Shown one piece after another: positions 46,432-58,219 of a stretch of 64,000 bases of DNA. The notes beneath the pieces were generated by a model. It made no database searches, had not been told where the DNA came from, and saw only the letters and a list, made by a program, of their open reading frames with translations. This DNA is from Hordeum vulgare subsp. vulgare. Lineage: Eukaryota; Streptophyta; Magnoliopsida; Poales; Poaceae. The stretch is from positions 511,549,225-511,613,224 of the forward strand of contig NC_058518.1 in NCBI RefSeq assembly GCF_904849725.1, given 5' to 3'. How positions within the stretch are numbered: the first letter of the stretch is position 1; every line of letters begins with the position of its first letter. The position numbers and the translations under genes are program-made.

Positions 46432-48802
46432 CACGCACACACTAAGATAGCTAGATGGTGACAAGACGACATGTGGGCCCGTTTCTTGGAGAATTAAGTG
46501 AAATAGTGTACATGTAGCGGTTTGGGTATGCATGTCTACATACCTTGCATGTTTTGCGTACAACTCTTTTCTTTCTTTCCTAGGAAGAAAGACGAGGGCC
46601 CTCTCGCGGAAGCCGCCAAAGCGTCTCCTTCTGTCGCCTTCCTCTGACGGCTCCCCTTTGCCGACGACATCGGTCGTTTGTAGTGAGGGTGTTGGAAATA
46701 TGCCATAGGGACAATAATAAATTAGTTATTATTATATTTCTTTATTCATGATAATCATTTATTATCTATGTTATAATTGTATTGATTGGAAACTCAAATA
46801 CATGTGTGGATACATAGACAAAATATTTCTAGTTGACTAGTTCGTTGATCAAAGATGGTCAAGGTTTCCTGACCAAAGATAAGTGTTGTCACTTGATAAC
46901 GGGATCACATCATTGGGATAATGATGTGATGGACAAGACCCAAACTATAAACGTAGCATATGATCGTGTCAGTTTATTGTTACTGTTTTCTGCATGTCAA
47001 TGTATATGTTTCTATGACCATGAGATCATGCAACTCCCGGACACCGGAGGAATACCTTGTGGGTTATCAAACGTCGCCACGTAACTGAGTGACTATAAAG
47101 ATGCTCTACAGGTATCTCCAAAGGTGTATGTTGGGTTGACATGGATCAAGACTGAGATTTGTCACTCCGTGTGATGGAGAGGTATCTCGGGGCCCACTCG
47201 GTAATACAACATCACAATAAGCCTTACAAGCAACGTGACTAAGAAGTTAGTCACGGGATCTTGTATTACGGAATGAGTAAAGAGACTTGCCGGTAACGAG
47301 ATTGAACTAGGTATAGAGATACCGACGGTCGAATCTCGGGCAAGTAACATACCGAAGGACAAAAAGAATAGTATACGTGATTATATGAATCCTTGACATA
47401 GAGGTTCAACCGACAGAGATCTTCGTGGAATATGCAGGAGCCAATATGGACATCCAGGTCCCACTGTTGGTTATTGATCGGGGAGTGTCTCAGGTCATGT
47501 CTGCATAGTTCTCGAACCCGCAGGGTCTGCACACTTAAGGTTCGGTGATGTTTCGGTATAGTTGAGTTATATGTGTTGGTGACCGAAGTTTTCTTCGGAG
47601 TCCCGGATGAGATCCCGGACGTCACGAGGAGTCTCGGAATGGTTCGGAAACGAAGATTGATATATAAGAAGTTGGTGTTTGGATTTCGGAAGATTTTCGG
47701 GCATTGCCGGCAGTGTACTGGGAGTGACGAATGGGTTCCGGGGGCCCACTGGGTGGACCCACCACGCCCCAAGGGGTCCACATGGCTTTATTGAATGTGC
47801 AATAAGGTATAATGGGCTGAGAAAATCATCCAAGGAAAGCCCATGAGGAAAAAGTGGAAAATCCAAAAGAGGTGGGAAAATAAGGAAGGAGTCCTAATCC
47901 AAGTGGGATTGGAGGAGGACTCCTCCCTTCACCACTTCGGCCGACCCAAGGAGGTCTTCCTTGGTGCGCCAAGGCTGCCCCTCCCCTCCTCCTATATATA
48001 CTAGAGGTTTTGTGCTTTTGAGACACAATTTTTGCCACGTGTTGCCCTCTCCTCTAGATCGTAGTTCTTCCTCTAGATCGGTTTTCTGCACAGCTCGGGT
48101 GGAGCCGTGCAGGAATAGATCATCACCATCACCGGCGCGCCGTCACGCTGCCAGAGAAATCATCTACTTCCCCGCCCCTCTTGCTGGATCAAGAAGGCAG
48201 AGATCGTCATCGAGTTGTACGTGTGCGGGACGCGGAGGTGCCGTCCTTTCGACACTTGATCGGGACGGATCACAAGACGGTTTGTGGGACTGTTCGTGGA
48301 ACGGGTCGTGAAGACGTACCACTACACCAACCGCGTTTAATAACGCTTCCGCTTAGAAATCTACAAGGGTATGTGGATCTGATCTCCCTCTCGTGGATGA
48401 ACATCACCATGATAGGTCTTCGTGTGCGTAGGAAATTTTTTGTTTCCCATGCAACGTTCCCCAACAGAGGGGTCACCGGGTCCATGTGTGTGGATCTTTT
48501 CAGGCCTTCATTGTCTAGCTTTTTAGGTTATTCATCATCTTGCTTCGGTGATGGCGCAGAATAAAGATTCTTCAGATATTTCCCCCGACGAGGCAACGTG
48601 TCGTGTAGTTGGGTATGGATTTGGAAACCAGTATGTTCAACCAAGAATACAGTGGCGCCGGCATCCTCATGGTGAACCTATGTCCCCGGGCTCCGCCGTT
48701 GTGACAATGTTTACTCCAACACCAGTGCGGAGCTTGGGAGGTAGTCCAGCAGGGGATGAAGATTGTGGTATGCATCGATGACATGTGGAAGATGGTGGAC
48801 CG
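46432..48802 (+). mobile_element. Possible LINE 5' region, split by a solo LTR
   Basis: Sequences 46580-46689 and 48472-48802 rejoin once the solo LTR is removed, giving GC-rich leader sequence with CCGACGACATCGGTCG, then GGTCACCGGGTCC, TTCATCATCTTGCTTCGG and a short frame MAQNKDSSDISPDEATCR. This resembles the 5' part of cereal LINEs in my reading, but no endonuclease is visible before the sequence changes at 48803. Confidence 0.3.
46690..48466 (+). mobile_element. Solo LTR, Angela/WIS/BARE-type Copia, 1777 bp
   Basis: Starts TGTTGGAAATATGCCATAGG and ends GCAACGTTCCCCAACA. Target duplication GAGGG at 46685-46689 and 48467-48471. A TATA-like CCTATATATACT lies at about 47991-48002. No internal domain follows, so it is a solo LTR. 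It differs in length and orientation from the one at 10998. Confidence 0.93.
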
Positions 48803-49140
48803 TGTTAGAGATACAACATGCAAATGAAACGATGAAGAACGAAATCAACACAGGAGGCACGTGATTTTAACATGGAAAACCACTCCAATATGACGGGGAA
48901 AATACAGAAGCGCGAGCAAGCAAACTTCACTATATCGGGAGAGGATACAAACACCGATGATTTACATCTAATCAATTTATCCCGTGCAGAGGATTAGAAG
49001 AGGTATATATAATACATGTGACCTTGGTCAATACTGATCCGTACGGTTTGGCCCAAGCCTACCGGAGATGGGCTCCGCTCCGCTCGCTCGTTAGAAGTTA
49101 GCATTTATCTTTATACTGGAATTTGGAGCGTAGCATAACA
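48803..49140 (-). mobile_element. 3' LTR of a minus-strand Copia element, 338 bp
   Basis: In inverse complement it begins TGTTATGCTACGCTCC after a purine-rich AAGGTGGAG and ends GTTGTATCTCTAACA. Features such as GGTCACATGTATTATATA (promoter-like) and CCTCTGCACGGGATAAAT are typical of a common short Copia LTR in grasses. The partner 5' LTR was not found. Confidence 0.75.
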
Positions 49141-49635
49141 AACTCCACCTTGATACAAGTTCCATCTTGTAGCATGAATGGTAACCTTCTCCCTAAACAA
49201 CAAACGAAACATTTTGGCCCCAAACAACCATATACACTACTAGGAGAAAGCCTACTAGTAGCGCTGGTTATTGGGCTAGCAGTAGCGCGGGCACCAGCGT
49301 TACAACCAACTTTGAGGAGTAGCGTTAGTTTGCCCGTTACTGCTATGCCAACTTGGCAGTAGCGTAGGTTCGACAAGCGTTACTGTTATGCCTACTTAGT
49401 AGTAGCGTTGGTACCAACAGCGTTACTCCTATGTTTACACAATTTTTTTCTACAACGTATTTGCGCTATATTTGTACATGATTTATATAGTATTCTAATC
49501 ATATCATAAACATGCAATATGGTCATCATATCATACACATAATAGTATCATCATATCATCACATCGACCATAAAAATCATGTCACCTCATCATATATAAT
49601 CATGATTCGTCTCATCATATATAATCACAACATAA

Positions 49636-49905
49636 CACCTAGTCCTCTCTCCTAGGTAAAATGTTGTAAAATAGAAAAACACCTAAGTTTTCATGATGAA
49701 GTAAAGAGATCCAACAATCACGATATAGCACCTAGTCCTCTCTCCTAGGTAAAATGTCATAAAACATAAAAACACCTAAGTTTTCATGATGAAGTAAAGA
49801 GATTCAACAATCACGATATATCACCTAGTCCTCTCTCCTAGGTAAAATATCATAAAACAGAAAACACCTAAGTTTCCATGATGAAGTAAAGAGATCCAAC
49901 GATCT
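49636..49905. repeat. 93-bp tandem repeat, about 2.9 copies
   Basis: Units start at 49636, 49729 and 49822 with CACCTAGTCCTCTCTCCTAG and include TTTTCATGATGAAGTAAAGA. The unit length is divisible by three, and the third copy overlaps the end of the passenger frame on the minus strand. Confidence 0.9.
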
Positions 49906-51012
49906 TCAACTTGTGGCTTGCGATCCTTCTTTATTTCTCTTGATGCTTCAATTTGAAGTTTTGCTCGTGGTTTGCGCTCAGTCGAGTATTTAAAAACAAA
50001 ATGGGTGCACGGACGGCTTGTAATTACCATCTCACCTTCAACATACATCAACGGAGGCACAACATCATTTGACAGTTTCTGTTAAAGAACATAATAGTAG
50101 CCTAGTTAGCAATACAATTTACATAATAGTAGCATAATTAGCAACATAATTTACTTAATATCAGTGTAGTTATTAACTCTTACCAAGATATTTGCGCCAA
50201 TGACATCAGTCCTCAACCACTAGCGGTATGTATAATGTATAATTTGGGCCAGTTCCATAATTCATGTCGTCCCTAGTAGATAGACAACCATTAACAAAGG
50301 TGACAAGAAATTCCTTCTCCTCCCAAGTTAGATGCCATCCATAAGTGTAGTGTGCCACGTCTACTATCTTCTGTGTTTCATTGGAAGACAGGAAATAAGT
50401 TGTCAATTAAAAATAAACAAATTAATAGGGATGAACACGAACTAATTTTAAATAAATAATGCAAATCACTTAACAAATATGGTTGCCAAACTCACATGAA
50501 GGTAAAACTGGAACATATCGACATCCATCCAAATGTCAATATTACCTTCAATATCATCTTCAAGAAAAACATCGAAGGTTATTTCCATATCCTCTTGAAG
50601 TCCATATGCCTTGACTAGAGCTTCCCAAGTTGAGCAATCAAAATGCGAGTGATTAATTGCATTGTATAGTGTAACCACAAATGTGAAACCATGTTTAGTC
50701 CTTACGTGAGCTCTCCTCGTCTCCATATTCTTCATTTCTTGGAAGCGGGGCTTCTTCAAGACATACGGTCTTGCATGACAGGGGATGCACTATTCGAATT
50801 GTAAAAAATAGAAATTACACGTTTGAAGCAACAAAACACAAAGCAAATAAGCAAAAATAGTGGTCATCGTTGTGTACCATAAGATCATCAAAAGTCTCGT
50901 CAAACTTGATGGTGAAGAACACGCCGTTTCCCAGGTGAGGCTGGCGGTCGCACAGACCCCGATCTTCGTCGCAATAATCACACTCACGGATCCCCTCGTC
51001 GTCAGACGCCAT
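49821..51012 (-). pseudogene. Spliced passenger gene in the CACTA element, possibly B3-like
   Basis: Exon 1, 51012-50878, begins MASDDEGIRECDYCDEDRGL and includes a Cys pair; donor GTACAC. Exon 2, 50789-50496, reads CIPCHARPYVLKKPRFQEM, then HGFTFVVTLYNAINHSHF and STWEALVKAYGLQEDMEITF, ending at a GTGAG donor. Exon 3, about 50367-50178, reads KIVDVAHYTYGWHLTWEEKE and GCLSTRDDMNYGTGPNYTLY, then needs a frame change near 50220. A last exon from about 50079 reads KLSNDVVPPLMYVEGEMVIT and stops at 49821. Phases of exons 1 to 3 agree. The blocks in exon 2 recall a plant B3 (REM-like) DNA-binding domain, but the match is by eye only. It may be a captured host gene or the standing passenger of this CACTA family. 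Confidence 0.5.
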
Positions 51013-51099
51013 TTCTTGTGTTCATGATTCGAAGATTAAAAATAGACGACAACTATTGATGTATATGAAAAAGCAGCATGGTGTATATGGTGCACACTC

Positions 51100-51460
51100 T
51101 CTCACACCGATATGGTGGTATATGTTGGTGGACACACCCTCACACTACTATTTTGACCGTCGGTGATGACCTCTCCTCCCTTTGTTCCCGCGTGCATTAT
51201 CAAAATCTCTAGCACACGGGAACGAAGGAGGAAGCGCCCCCACGACAACAACCAGGATTCTTCCTCTTATATTTTGACCGTCGGTGCTGGTCGCTTCTCC
51301 TCTTCTTGTATCCCTCACACTAGTATTTCGACCATCGGTGTTGGTCACACCTCTTCTTCTCTCCTTGCGCATTGTACCGAGGTATATATGGCAAGAAGGG
51401 AAGAAGAGGAAGCGACCCCCACGACAACAGTCGGTATTCCACCATCAAGAACACATTGAA
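51100..51460. repeat. Three dispersed copies of a GACCGTCGGTG block inside the CACTA element
   Basis: TTTTGACCGTCGGTG or a one-to-two base variant occurs near 51152, 51273 and 51326, each followed by TGGTC or TGACC and a TCTCCTC-rich stretch. Spacing is uneven. Confidence 0.6.
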
Positions 51461-51699
51461 AGTTACATGAGGAGCTCCAACAGACCGAAATTCACCCAAA
51501 TCATAAGTCAAATAACATTACATAAAAATGTCCATTGCTAAAATAGGACATATCGAGCACCTGAAATTTGCCGGAACGGAAATGAATCAACATTCCAGCA
51601 AAACATAGGCACTAGAAGGTGCTCTCTGCAAAATGATACAAGTAGCACCAACAAAATGATGCAAAAAAAATTCCATGGCAATATTATCATGATCAAGTA

Positions 51700-51870
51700 C
51701 TAATATCCATCTAAATGCATCCATCGATCCATCCATCTAAACATTGATCCATCTAAATGCACACATTCATCTAAATGCATACATCCCTCCATCTAACCAT
51801 CTAAATACATCCATTCATAACCATCTAAATGCATAAATTCATAACGATCTAAATGCATCAATTCATCCAT
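51700..51870. repeat. ATCTAAATGCAT-type short repeats
   Basis: About eight degenerate units of CCATCTAAATGCAT(C/A) with CCATC fillers. Non-coding. Confidence 0.8.
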
Positions 51871-52515
51871 CCATTCATCTTGTGTAGCAGTGCAAAAACA
51901 AAGGGAGGAGGGAGCGGGGGGAGAGTGGGAGAGATGAGGGTGGGAGAGCTACCGCTACATGGATGACCGAGACGTGGATGGATGCCGCGTGGGGAGGGCC
52001 GTGTGGGAATGGACGGGATGGGGAGGGCCGCCGCGTGGGGAGGGCCGGGACAGGGAGGGCCGCGTGTGGAGGGCCGGGATGGGGAAAGGGCCGCCGGGGT
52101 ACGGGAGCGGCGCTGACGCGAGGGAGATGATACTGGATCCAGAGGAGAGAGTTAGGAGTGAGGAGTGAGGGGCGGGGGGAGGAGGGGATAAGTGTATGAC
52201 CTAGCAGCAGTGCTTGTTGTGGACGGGCGCTACTACTAAGAGCCGTAACAGTAACGCTGGTAGCCTGCGAGTGCTACTCCTAAGGAATTAGTAGTAGCGT
52301 TGCCTATTCACCACCGCTACTACTACAGGCAGCCCCTGCCGGTGGTGATGGGACCACTTAGCAGTAGCGCGGTCGTGACATGCCGCACTACTGCTACTTA
52401 GTTGCATGTAGCGTCGGTAGCTGCGTCGCGCTACTAATACTTAGCAGTAGCGCGTCTCGATAATACCGCGCTACTGCTAAAAACCTATCTATAAGATTTC
52501 TCCTAGTAGTAATAT

Positions 52516-54690
52516 CTACTGACCAAACACATTACAAATGACAAATGAGATCAATAACACACCATGGCATACATTAAAGAACCACCACAACTAGAATATG
52601 TAACTCTTGACATATACTCAAAATCTTCATCTGTACTAGGACATTGTGAAGATGATAATTTGAAATAAGGATCAACGTGAGTGCTTATTGACTTAGCATC
52701 ATGCATGTTAAATGATGAAGAACTTTCTTAATGTAACTTTACCGGCTAAGAAATAGCAAACCAGAATTCCTGTCACTAGTAATCTCCATACATAAAATTT
52801 TCTTAGCACCACTCATGTCAAACTCACTACTTAACTGTGCCTTTAAAGGAGTGATATCTTTCTTACCCTTGGCATCAATCAACATATCATCATCATATAA
52901 TATCAAGTATATAGCTGATGCATCAACAAATTTAATGTAAACACGACCATCATATGTAGACCTCCTAAATCCATGTGTTATCATAAATGAATCAAACCTT
53001 TTATACCACTGTCTCGGATACTTGTTCAAATCATATAGGGACCTCTTTAACATGCAAATGAATTTATCCTTACCAGGCGCTATGAAACCTTCTGGTTGGC
53101 CTGTGTAAATTTACTGTTCTCCATGCAGAAAAGCAGTCTTGACATCTAACTACTCAAGCTCAAGATCATGCATAGCAACAATACTGAAAAATGCATAAAT
53201 GGAACTATGCTTCACAACTAGAGAGAACACATCATTTTAATCAATACCTAGTATCTGACTGAAGCCCTTAGCCACTAACCACCTTAAACCTCGCGAGATC
53301 ACTAGGATACAAACCTTTCTTTTGAAGATCCATTTGCGGCAAACGGTCTTCTTTTGTTTAGGCAAGCTTACAACATCCCATGTGCCATGTTTCTCGACTG
53401 CCTGCATGTCTTCATGCATAGCAGCAATCCACTTCTCTAGGTCACCTTAAACAACTACTTTAGTGTATGTGGACGGCTCATGGATGTTCTCAACCTGTTC
53501 TGCAAAACTGAAAGCATAATGAACAATGCCACACCCTTCAATTAGGCATTTAGGTTTTGTAATGTCTCTCTTTCTCGTGCCATCTACAAGATATTCAATT
53601 TATTGCATCAAAACATGGGATGAGTGTTGCACAACATCAACATCATGAACCTATGTATATGGAGCATCATCAATCTCTGTATCTGGAGCAGCAACATCAT
53701 TATCCACAATTTACATTTTGCTCCTCATCAAGGTGCTCCACCTACACAGTAACTTGTTGCGGATATATATCAAAAGTATCCGTGGAGAAATTGTCATGAT
53801 ACACAACAGATTCATTGAAAACAACACTCCTGCTCACGAAAACCTTATTATTTTCAGGATTTCATAACCTATATCCTTTTACTTCTCATCTGTAACCAAC
53901 AAACACGAACTTTGTAGCTCTAGGCTCAAGCTTTTCGTTATCAACGTGTGCATATGCGGTGCAACCGAAAACTCTCAAGTGTGAATAATCAGTTAGTGTA
54001 CCAGACCATACCTCAATGGGAGTCACCTTATTAAGCGGAATGGATGGTGACTTTTTGATGAGGTAGCACGCGGTAGAGGTTGCTTCAGCTTAAAAACATT
54101 TGCCCATGGGAGCATTGTACAACATGCAACGATCTCTAGAGATGATGGCTTTGTTCATGCGCTCAACCACACCATTCCGTTGAGGAGTATACACGACGGC
54201 GTGGTGCTTGATGATCCCAAGTTTCTGCAATAGCCGTTGAAAGATTTTGAATAGAATTCCATAGCATTGTTAGTACGATTTATTTTTATCTTCCACTCAG
54301 TTTACCTTCTACAATAAATTTCCAATCCTTAAAGTCATCAAACTCATCATATTTATTTATCAGAAAATAAGACCACACTTTTTTGGAGTAGTCATCAGTA
54401 ATTTTTAGAACATAACGAGCACCAGCAAGCGAGAGGGTCTACGGGAAAGTCCCCACAAATCATCATGTACATAATTTAATATACCTTATGTGGTATGAAT
54501 ATCAACATTGAATTTTAGTGTCTTGTGCTTATCAAAAATGCAATGCTCACAAAGTCCAAATCACTTACATTGCAGCCATCCAGAATTTCCCTCTTGATCA
54601 ATTCTGTCGTGCCATGTTTACTATATGCCACGACACATTTTTCCTAGCCGCGTGAGAATACATGAACAAAAATAAAATTTCAGTTGCCTA
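52516..54690 (-). pseudogene. Decayed minus-strand Copia polyprotein
   Basis: Reading the minus strand from 54650: a GAG-pre-integrase-like HGTTELIKREILDGC, CEHC-like residues, the integrase core with VVERMNKAI-like sequence near 54165 (GTGGTTGAGCGCATGAACAA in DNA), then a linker. Reverse transcriptase pieces follow at 53419-53237 (MHEDMQAVEKHGTWDVVSLP) and 53053-52739 (MLKRSLYDLNKYPRQWYKRF and YLILYDDDMLI, where the usual YVDDM is YDDDM). RNase H begins near 52600 and is cut by the CACTA element. Stops and frame changes are frequent; gag and the 5' LTR are absent. Confidence 0.88.
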
Positions 54691-54693
54691 TTA

Positions 54694-54921
54694 CCCCCTC
54701 TGTCCTTCTTACTCCGCGTATTAGATTTGTGTCAAGTCAAACTGTACAAAGTTTGATTCAATTTATATTAAAAAATATCAACATCTACAATACTAATTGT
54801 ATATGTTACATTTCATAATGGATCTAGCAATACTGATTTAATTTTCTATAAGTTTAGTCAAAATCAAGATATTTTGAATTCGAACAAAACTTATATACAA
54901 ACTAAAAAAAACTGAAGGGAG
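54694..54921. mobile_element. Stowaway MITE, 228 bp
   Basis: CCCCCTCTGTCCTTCTTACT at the left and AGTTTGTATA-side right end closing CTGAAGGGAG, TA on both sides (54692-54693, 54922-54923). Interior matches 23422-23678 (TCAATTTATATTAAAAAATA). Confidence 0.85.
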
Positions 54922-54964
54922 TAAATAACAACCATGAAATATGTATCAAGGTCTCTTTGTCAAA

Positions 54965-55540
54965 GGAACATATTTATATGTATTTGGTTTGCCGACCTAG
55001 TAGCAGTAATATACAGCTTGTTTGTACGTACGGCGGCATTGCTGTATATTTGTCCCTCCCGTCCCAGGCATGTGCGTGTACATGCTTTCTCTTGTGTCGT
55101 TTTATCTTCAGCCTAAAAATCTCCTCAATCGGTTAATTTGGTCGGTCGATTCTTACAGCAAATTTCTGGCTTGTTTTTTCTATTGAACAAGGTCGTATAT
55201 ACTCTCTTCCTGCAGCTGCCAGAGCAGAGCAGTGAGCAGCGCTAGTTAATTAACGAATCACAATGCCTTCATTGATTAATCAACCGAAAAACAACACTGT
55301 TTCAGCTTTGGGGATCTAGAGAAATAGCATAATTAATATGCTGGCGCAGATGCATACGAATTATAAGATGTTTTGAGTTTTTCTGAATCAGATTTATGTT
55401 CACACTTTTTGTGTGTTGTTCACTTATTTCAGCCCATACGTAATTCATACCAAAATATTTAATCATCTTACATTATGAGACGAGGGTGGTATCTTTTTTC
55501 GCTCTCCTTTAGTGGGTCAATCAAACAATAATTATATATA
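54965..55540. repeat. Non-coding duplicated block B1
   Basis: Paralogue of A1 (30515-31125): GGTTTGCCGACC, TTTGTACGTACGGCGGCA, TATTTGTCCCTCCC, AATCGGTTAATTTGGTCGG, TCTTCCTGCAGCTGCC and CAACACTGTTTCAGC all occur in the same order. Confidence 0.8.
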
Positions 55541-55542
55541 TA

Positions 55543-55667
55543 CTCCCTCCGTCTCAATATTTTTATCTTAGGTTTGTATAGAAATGAATGTATCTAAATA
55601 TTAAAATATGACTATATACATTCATATCTAGACAAAATCTAAGACAAGCATTTTGGAACGGAGGGAG
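55543..55667. mobile_element. Stowaway MITE, 125 bp
   Basis: CTCCCTCCGTCTCAATATTT and GCATTTTGGAACGGAGGGAG as ends, TA at 55541-55542 and 55668-55669. Confidence 0.92.
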
Positions 55668-55677
55668 TATATATATA

Positions 55678-55805
55678 CTCCCTTCGTTTTTAAATATAAG
55701 TCTTTTTAAAAAATTCACTAGAGATAATCTAGATCTTAAATTATGTCTATATATATACTCCCTAGTGAAACCTTTAAAAAGACTTATATTTAGAAACAGA
55801 TGATG
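55678..55805. mobile_element. Thalos-like Stowaway MITE, 128 bp, worn right end
   Basis: CTCCCTTCGTTTTTAAATAT at the left and TTATATTTAGAAACAGATGA at the right, TA at 55676-55677 and 55806-55807. Only a TATATATA spacer separates it from the preceding MITE. Confidence 0.75.
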
Positions 55806-56234
55806 TACATGGATAAGGTTATCAACTATTAGAAAGAGAAGTCCACTATACAGTTATGAATTTCTATTTTTTTTTTAGAAATCAAACCCAACTCGTAAAC
55901 CGCGTGAGAATAAACCTCCAACTTCAGAAGCCGTTTAGAGCATCTCCAACAGCCGCGCTAAACTAGCGCCGCCCCGCAAAATAGCCCGCTTTAGCGCGCG
56001 CGCAACACAGCGGGTAGCTCCAGCGGACGCGCAAAAACGGCGCGCGCGGCATATGCAGTTCAGCGCGCGTGCCGAAACGCAATCGCGCACCGCTTATTTG
56101 CTGCACCAGCTCCCGCGCGCTGGACTCTCCCGCGCTCGCTCCTTCACTCTCGTGTGCTCGCTCCTCCACTCTCTTGCGCTCGCTCCCCACTTTCACCCCC
56201 ATCCGCTCGCGCCGCCGCCGCCGCTCGCGCCCCT

Positions 56235-56400
56235 CGGCGACCGTTCAGGCGCTTCCCCGGCCTATCCCCGCGCCGCCGTCGCCGCCCGCGCCCCCGGCGA
56301 CCGTTCAGGCGCTTCCCCGGCCTATCTCCGCTGCCGCCGCCGGCCGCGCCCCCCGGCGACCGTTCAGGCGCTTCCCCGGCCTCCCCGCGCCGCGCGCTTC
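56235..56400. repeat. About 60-bp GC-rich tandem repeat, 3 copies
   Basis: CGGCGACCGTTCAGGCGCTT recurs at about 56235, 56295 and 56354 with similar fillers (CCCCGGCC and CCGCCG words). Overlapping Ala/Pro/Arg-rich frames here are not credible genes. Confidence 0.85.
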
Positions 56401-56593
56401 CGCCCAACCCCCTCCTAGTCCCGTCGTCCCTCGCGCGCCTCCGTCGTCCGAGGAACAGCGCCCGAGCACTCGCTGCCGCAGCGCGCCCGCAAGGTGTTCG
56501 ACAAAACGCCTACAAGGTATGTATTGCTCAAACTTATGAATTTGGTGCATGTTTTGAATTGTAGTTTTTATAGTATAGTATTGAACATTGTAG

Positions 56594-57830
56594 ATGAGTT
56601 CGTCGTATGATTCTTCCGAAGAAGAATTTGATATGAAAGAGGAGGAGGATCTTGCAATGATCCTAGCTATGCATATCAATAAAAAACGAAGCACGATGGT
56701 TCGGTTATGGGTCGGGAGAAAATTCGGAGAGATAGGATTGATGCCCATAACATATTGATGAAGAACTATTTCGTGGAGAATCCCACATACCCGGAGTCGT
56801 ATTTTTGTCGCCGGTTTAGGATGAGCACCGACTTGTTCAAGCGCATTGCAGAGAAACTAGCGAGCCATGACCGGTTTTTCCAGCAAAGGAGGAATGCCGC
56901 CGGAGAGTTCGGGCATAGCACCTTTCTGAAGGTGACATCCGCTTTGCGTATGTTGGCATATGGTATCCCGGCTGATCTAGTTGATGATCACTTGGCTATG
57001 GTTGAGAGCCAAGCCATCATGTGTGTCAAGCGCTTTGTAGTGGGAATTGTGCAAGTGTTTGGCGAGGAGTATTTGAGATCTCCCACTGCTGAAGACGTCG
57101 CAAGGCTATTGGCGATGAACAAGGCTCGCGACTTTCCTCGCATGCTTGGCTCAATAGATTGCATGCATTGGAGTTGGAAGAATTGTCCAAAGGCATGGCA
57201 TGGGCAATTCCACGGCCAAAAAAAGGGTTCCACTATAATCCTTGAAGCGGTGGCCAATCAGGAGACTTGAATTTGGCATGCATTCTTTGGAATGCCTGGA
57301 TCTTTGAATGATATCAATGTTGTCAACCGGTCACCACTGATGAATAAGATTGCAGATGGTGAGTTGCCACCGATGCAGTTTGTAGCAAATGGCCGTACGT
57401 ACAACTATGTCTATTATCTAGCGGATGGCATCTATCCAAAGGGGCAAACCTTCGTGAAGCCGTTGAAAAAGCCGGAAGGTAAGAAAAATCTTGATTTCCA
57501 CAATGCTCACGCGGCGGCTAGAAAAGATGTGGAGAGCGCATTTGGGATTTTGCAAGCCCAATTTGCTATTGTGAGAGGATCGACTAGATTTTGGGATAAA
57601 AAATGCTTTGGTACATCATGCACGCTTGTGTGATCATGCACAACATGATCATCGAGAATGAGCGTGGCCAAGATTTAGACTACTCACAGTATGAGCTCTT
57701 GGGACATCCCGTGCGAGTGCAACGGAGGGCTAAAAGGATAGCCCGCTTTATTGCCTCCTATCATGCCATTCGGCGTTCCGCAACGCACAATGAACTTCAG
57801 AAGGATCTGATTGAAGAGTGGTGGGCATGA
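56594..57830 (+). pseudogene. Harbinger DDE transposase, nearly complete
   Basis: Cuts and joins the element by a DDE nuclease reaction when intact. It begins MSSSYDSSEEEFDMKEEEDL at 56594. A frame change in the A-run at 56680-56685 leads to the main frame (MGREKIRRDRIDAHNILMK), then YFVENPTYPESYFCRRFRMS, helix-turn-helix-like ALRMLAYGIPADLVDDHLAM, the first catalytic Asp in MLGSIDCMHW (about 57149-57178), the second in YYLADGIYPKG (57413-57445) and the Glu in KDVESAFGIL (57523-57552). An in-frame TGA at 57268 sits where Trp is expected before IWHAFFGMPGSLND. A second frame change in the A-run at 57598-57603 is followed by MHACVIMHNMIIENERG and the end EEWWA. Length after ignoring lesions is about 410 residues, normal for the family (DDE_Tnp_4). 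Confidence 0.93.
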
Positions 57831-58219
57831 CATGGATGAGAAAGAGCATGATTTCTGCATTCGACATTGTATTGTTCATGAACTATTGGTTGTGTTTGTT
57901 GCATTATATGTTGTACTGAACGATAAACTATTTGTTTGAGTTGTAATGACTATTTATTGTTGATTTATTTTGTTTATTTGATCATTTTTGCTCCTATTAT
58001 TTGAAATGTATATGTGGTCTGTGCGTGTTGCGCGCGCTGTATTTTTGGGCGCTGCTAGAGCGGCGCGCGCTGTATTATAGCGCGGCCGTTGGAGGCAGCG
58101 CCTATCCCCGTGCTAAACCAGCCGAAGCGCGCGCGGCAAACACATTTTTTAGACGCGGCGCGAAGCGCGCCTGTTGAAGATGCTCTTAGAAATCAGGCCA
58201 TTTAATAACCTATCTGCAA

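Larger units (their letters stand above)
49235..52511 (-). mobile_element. CACTA transposon, 3277 bp, with passenger gene
   Basis: Left end CACTACTAGGAGAAAG and right end TTTCTCCTAGTAGTA are inverted repeats of about 13 bp, the last base being changed. ATA flanks both sides (49232-49234 and 52512-52514), the 3-bp duplication expected for CACTA elements. Subterminal zones (49240-49440 and 52200-52490) are full of AGTAGCGC-type words in both orientations. There is no transposase, so it is non-autonomous. It lies inside a decayed Copia element, interrupting its RNase H region. Confidence 0.93.
55938..58185 (+). mobile_element. PIF/Harbinger element with transposase, 2248 bp
   Basis: Inverted ends GAGCATCTCCAACAG and CTGTTGAAGATGCTC, with TTA at 55935-55937 and 58186-58188. 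CG-rich GCGCGC subterminal sequence borders both ends. It carries one transposase-related gene (56594-57830); a separate Myb-like ORF1 was not found, so transposition may have needed a partner protein in trans. Ends and duplication are close to perfect, suggesting a fairly young insertion. Confidence 0.93.

Noticed and set aside
56053..56564. Pro/Ala/Arg-rich proteins in the GC-rich leader of the Harbinger element
   Set aside because: Produced by the 60-bp tandem repeat and CpG-rich composition in all frames.
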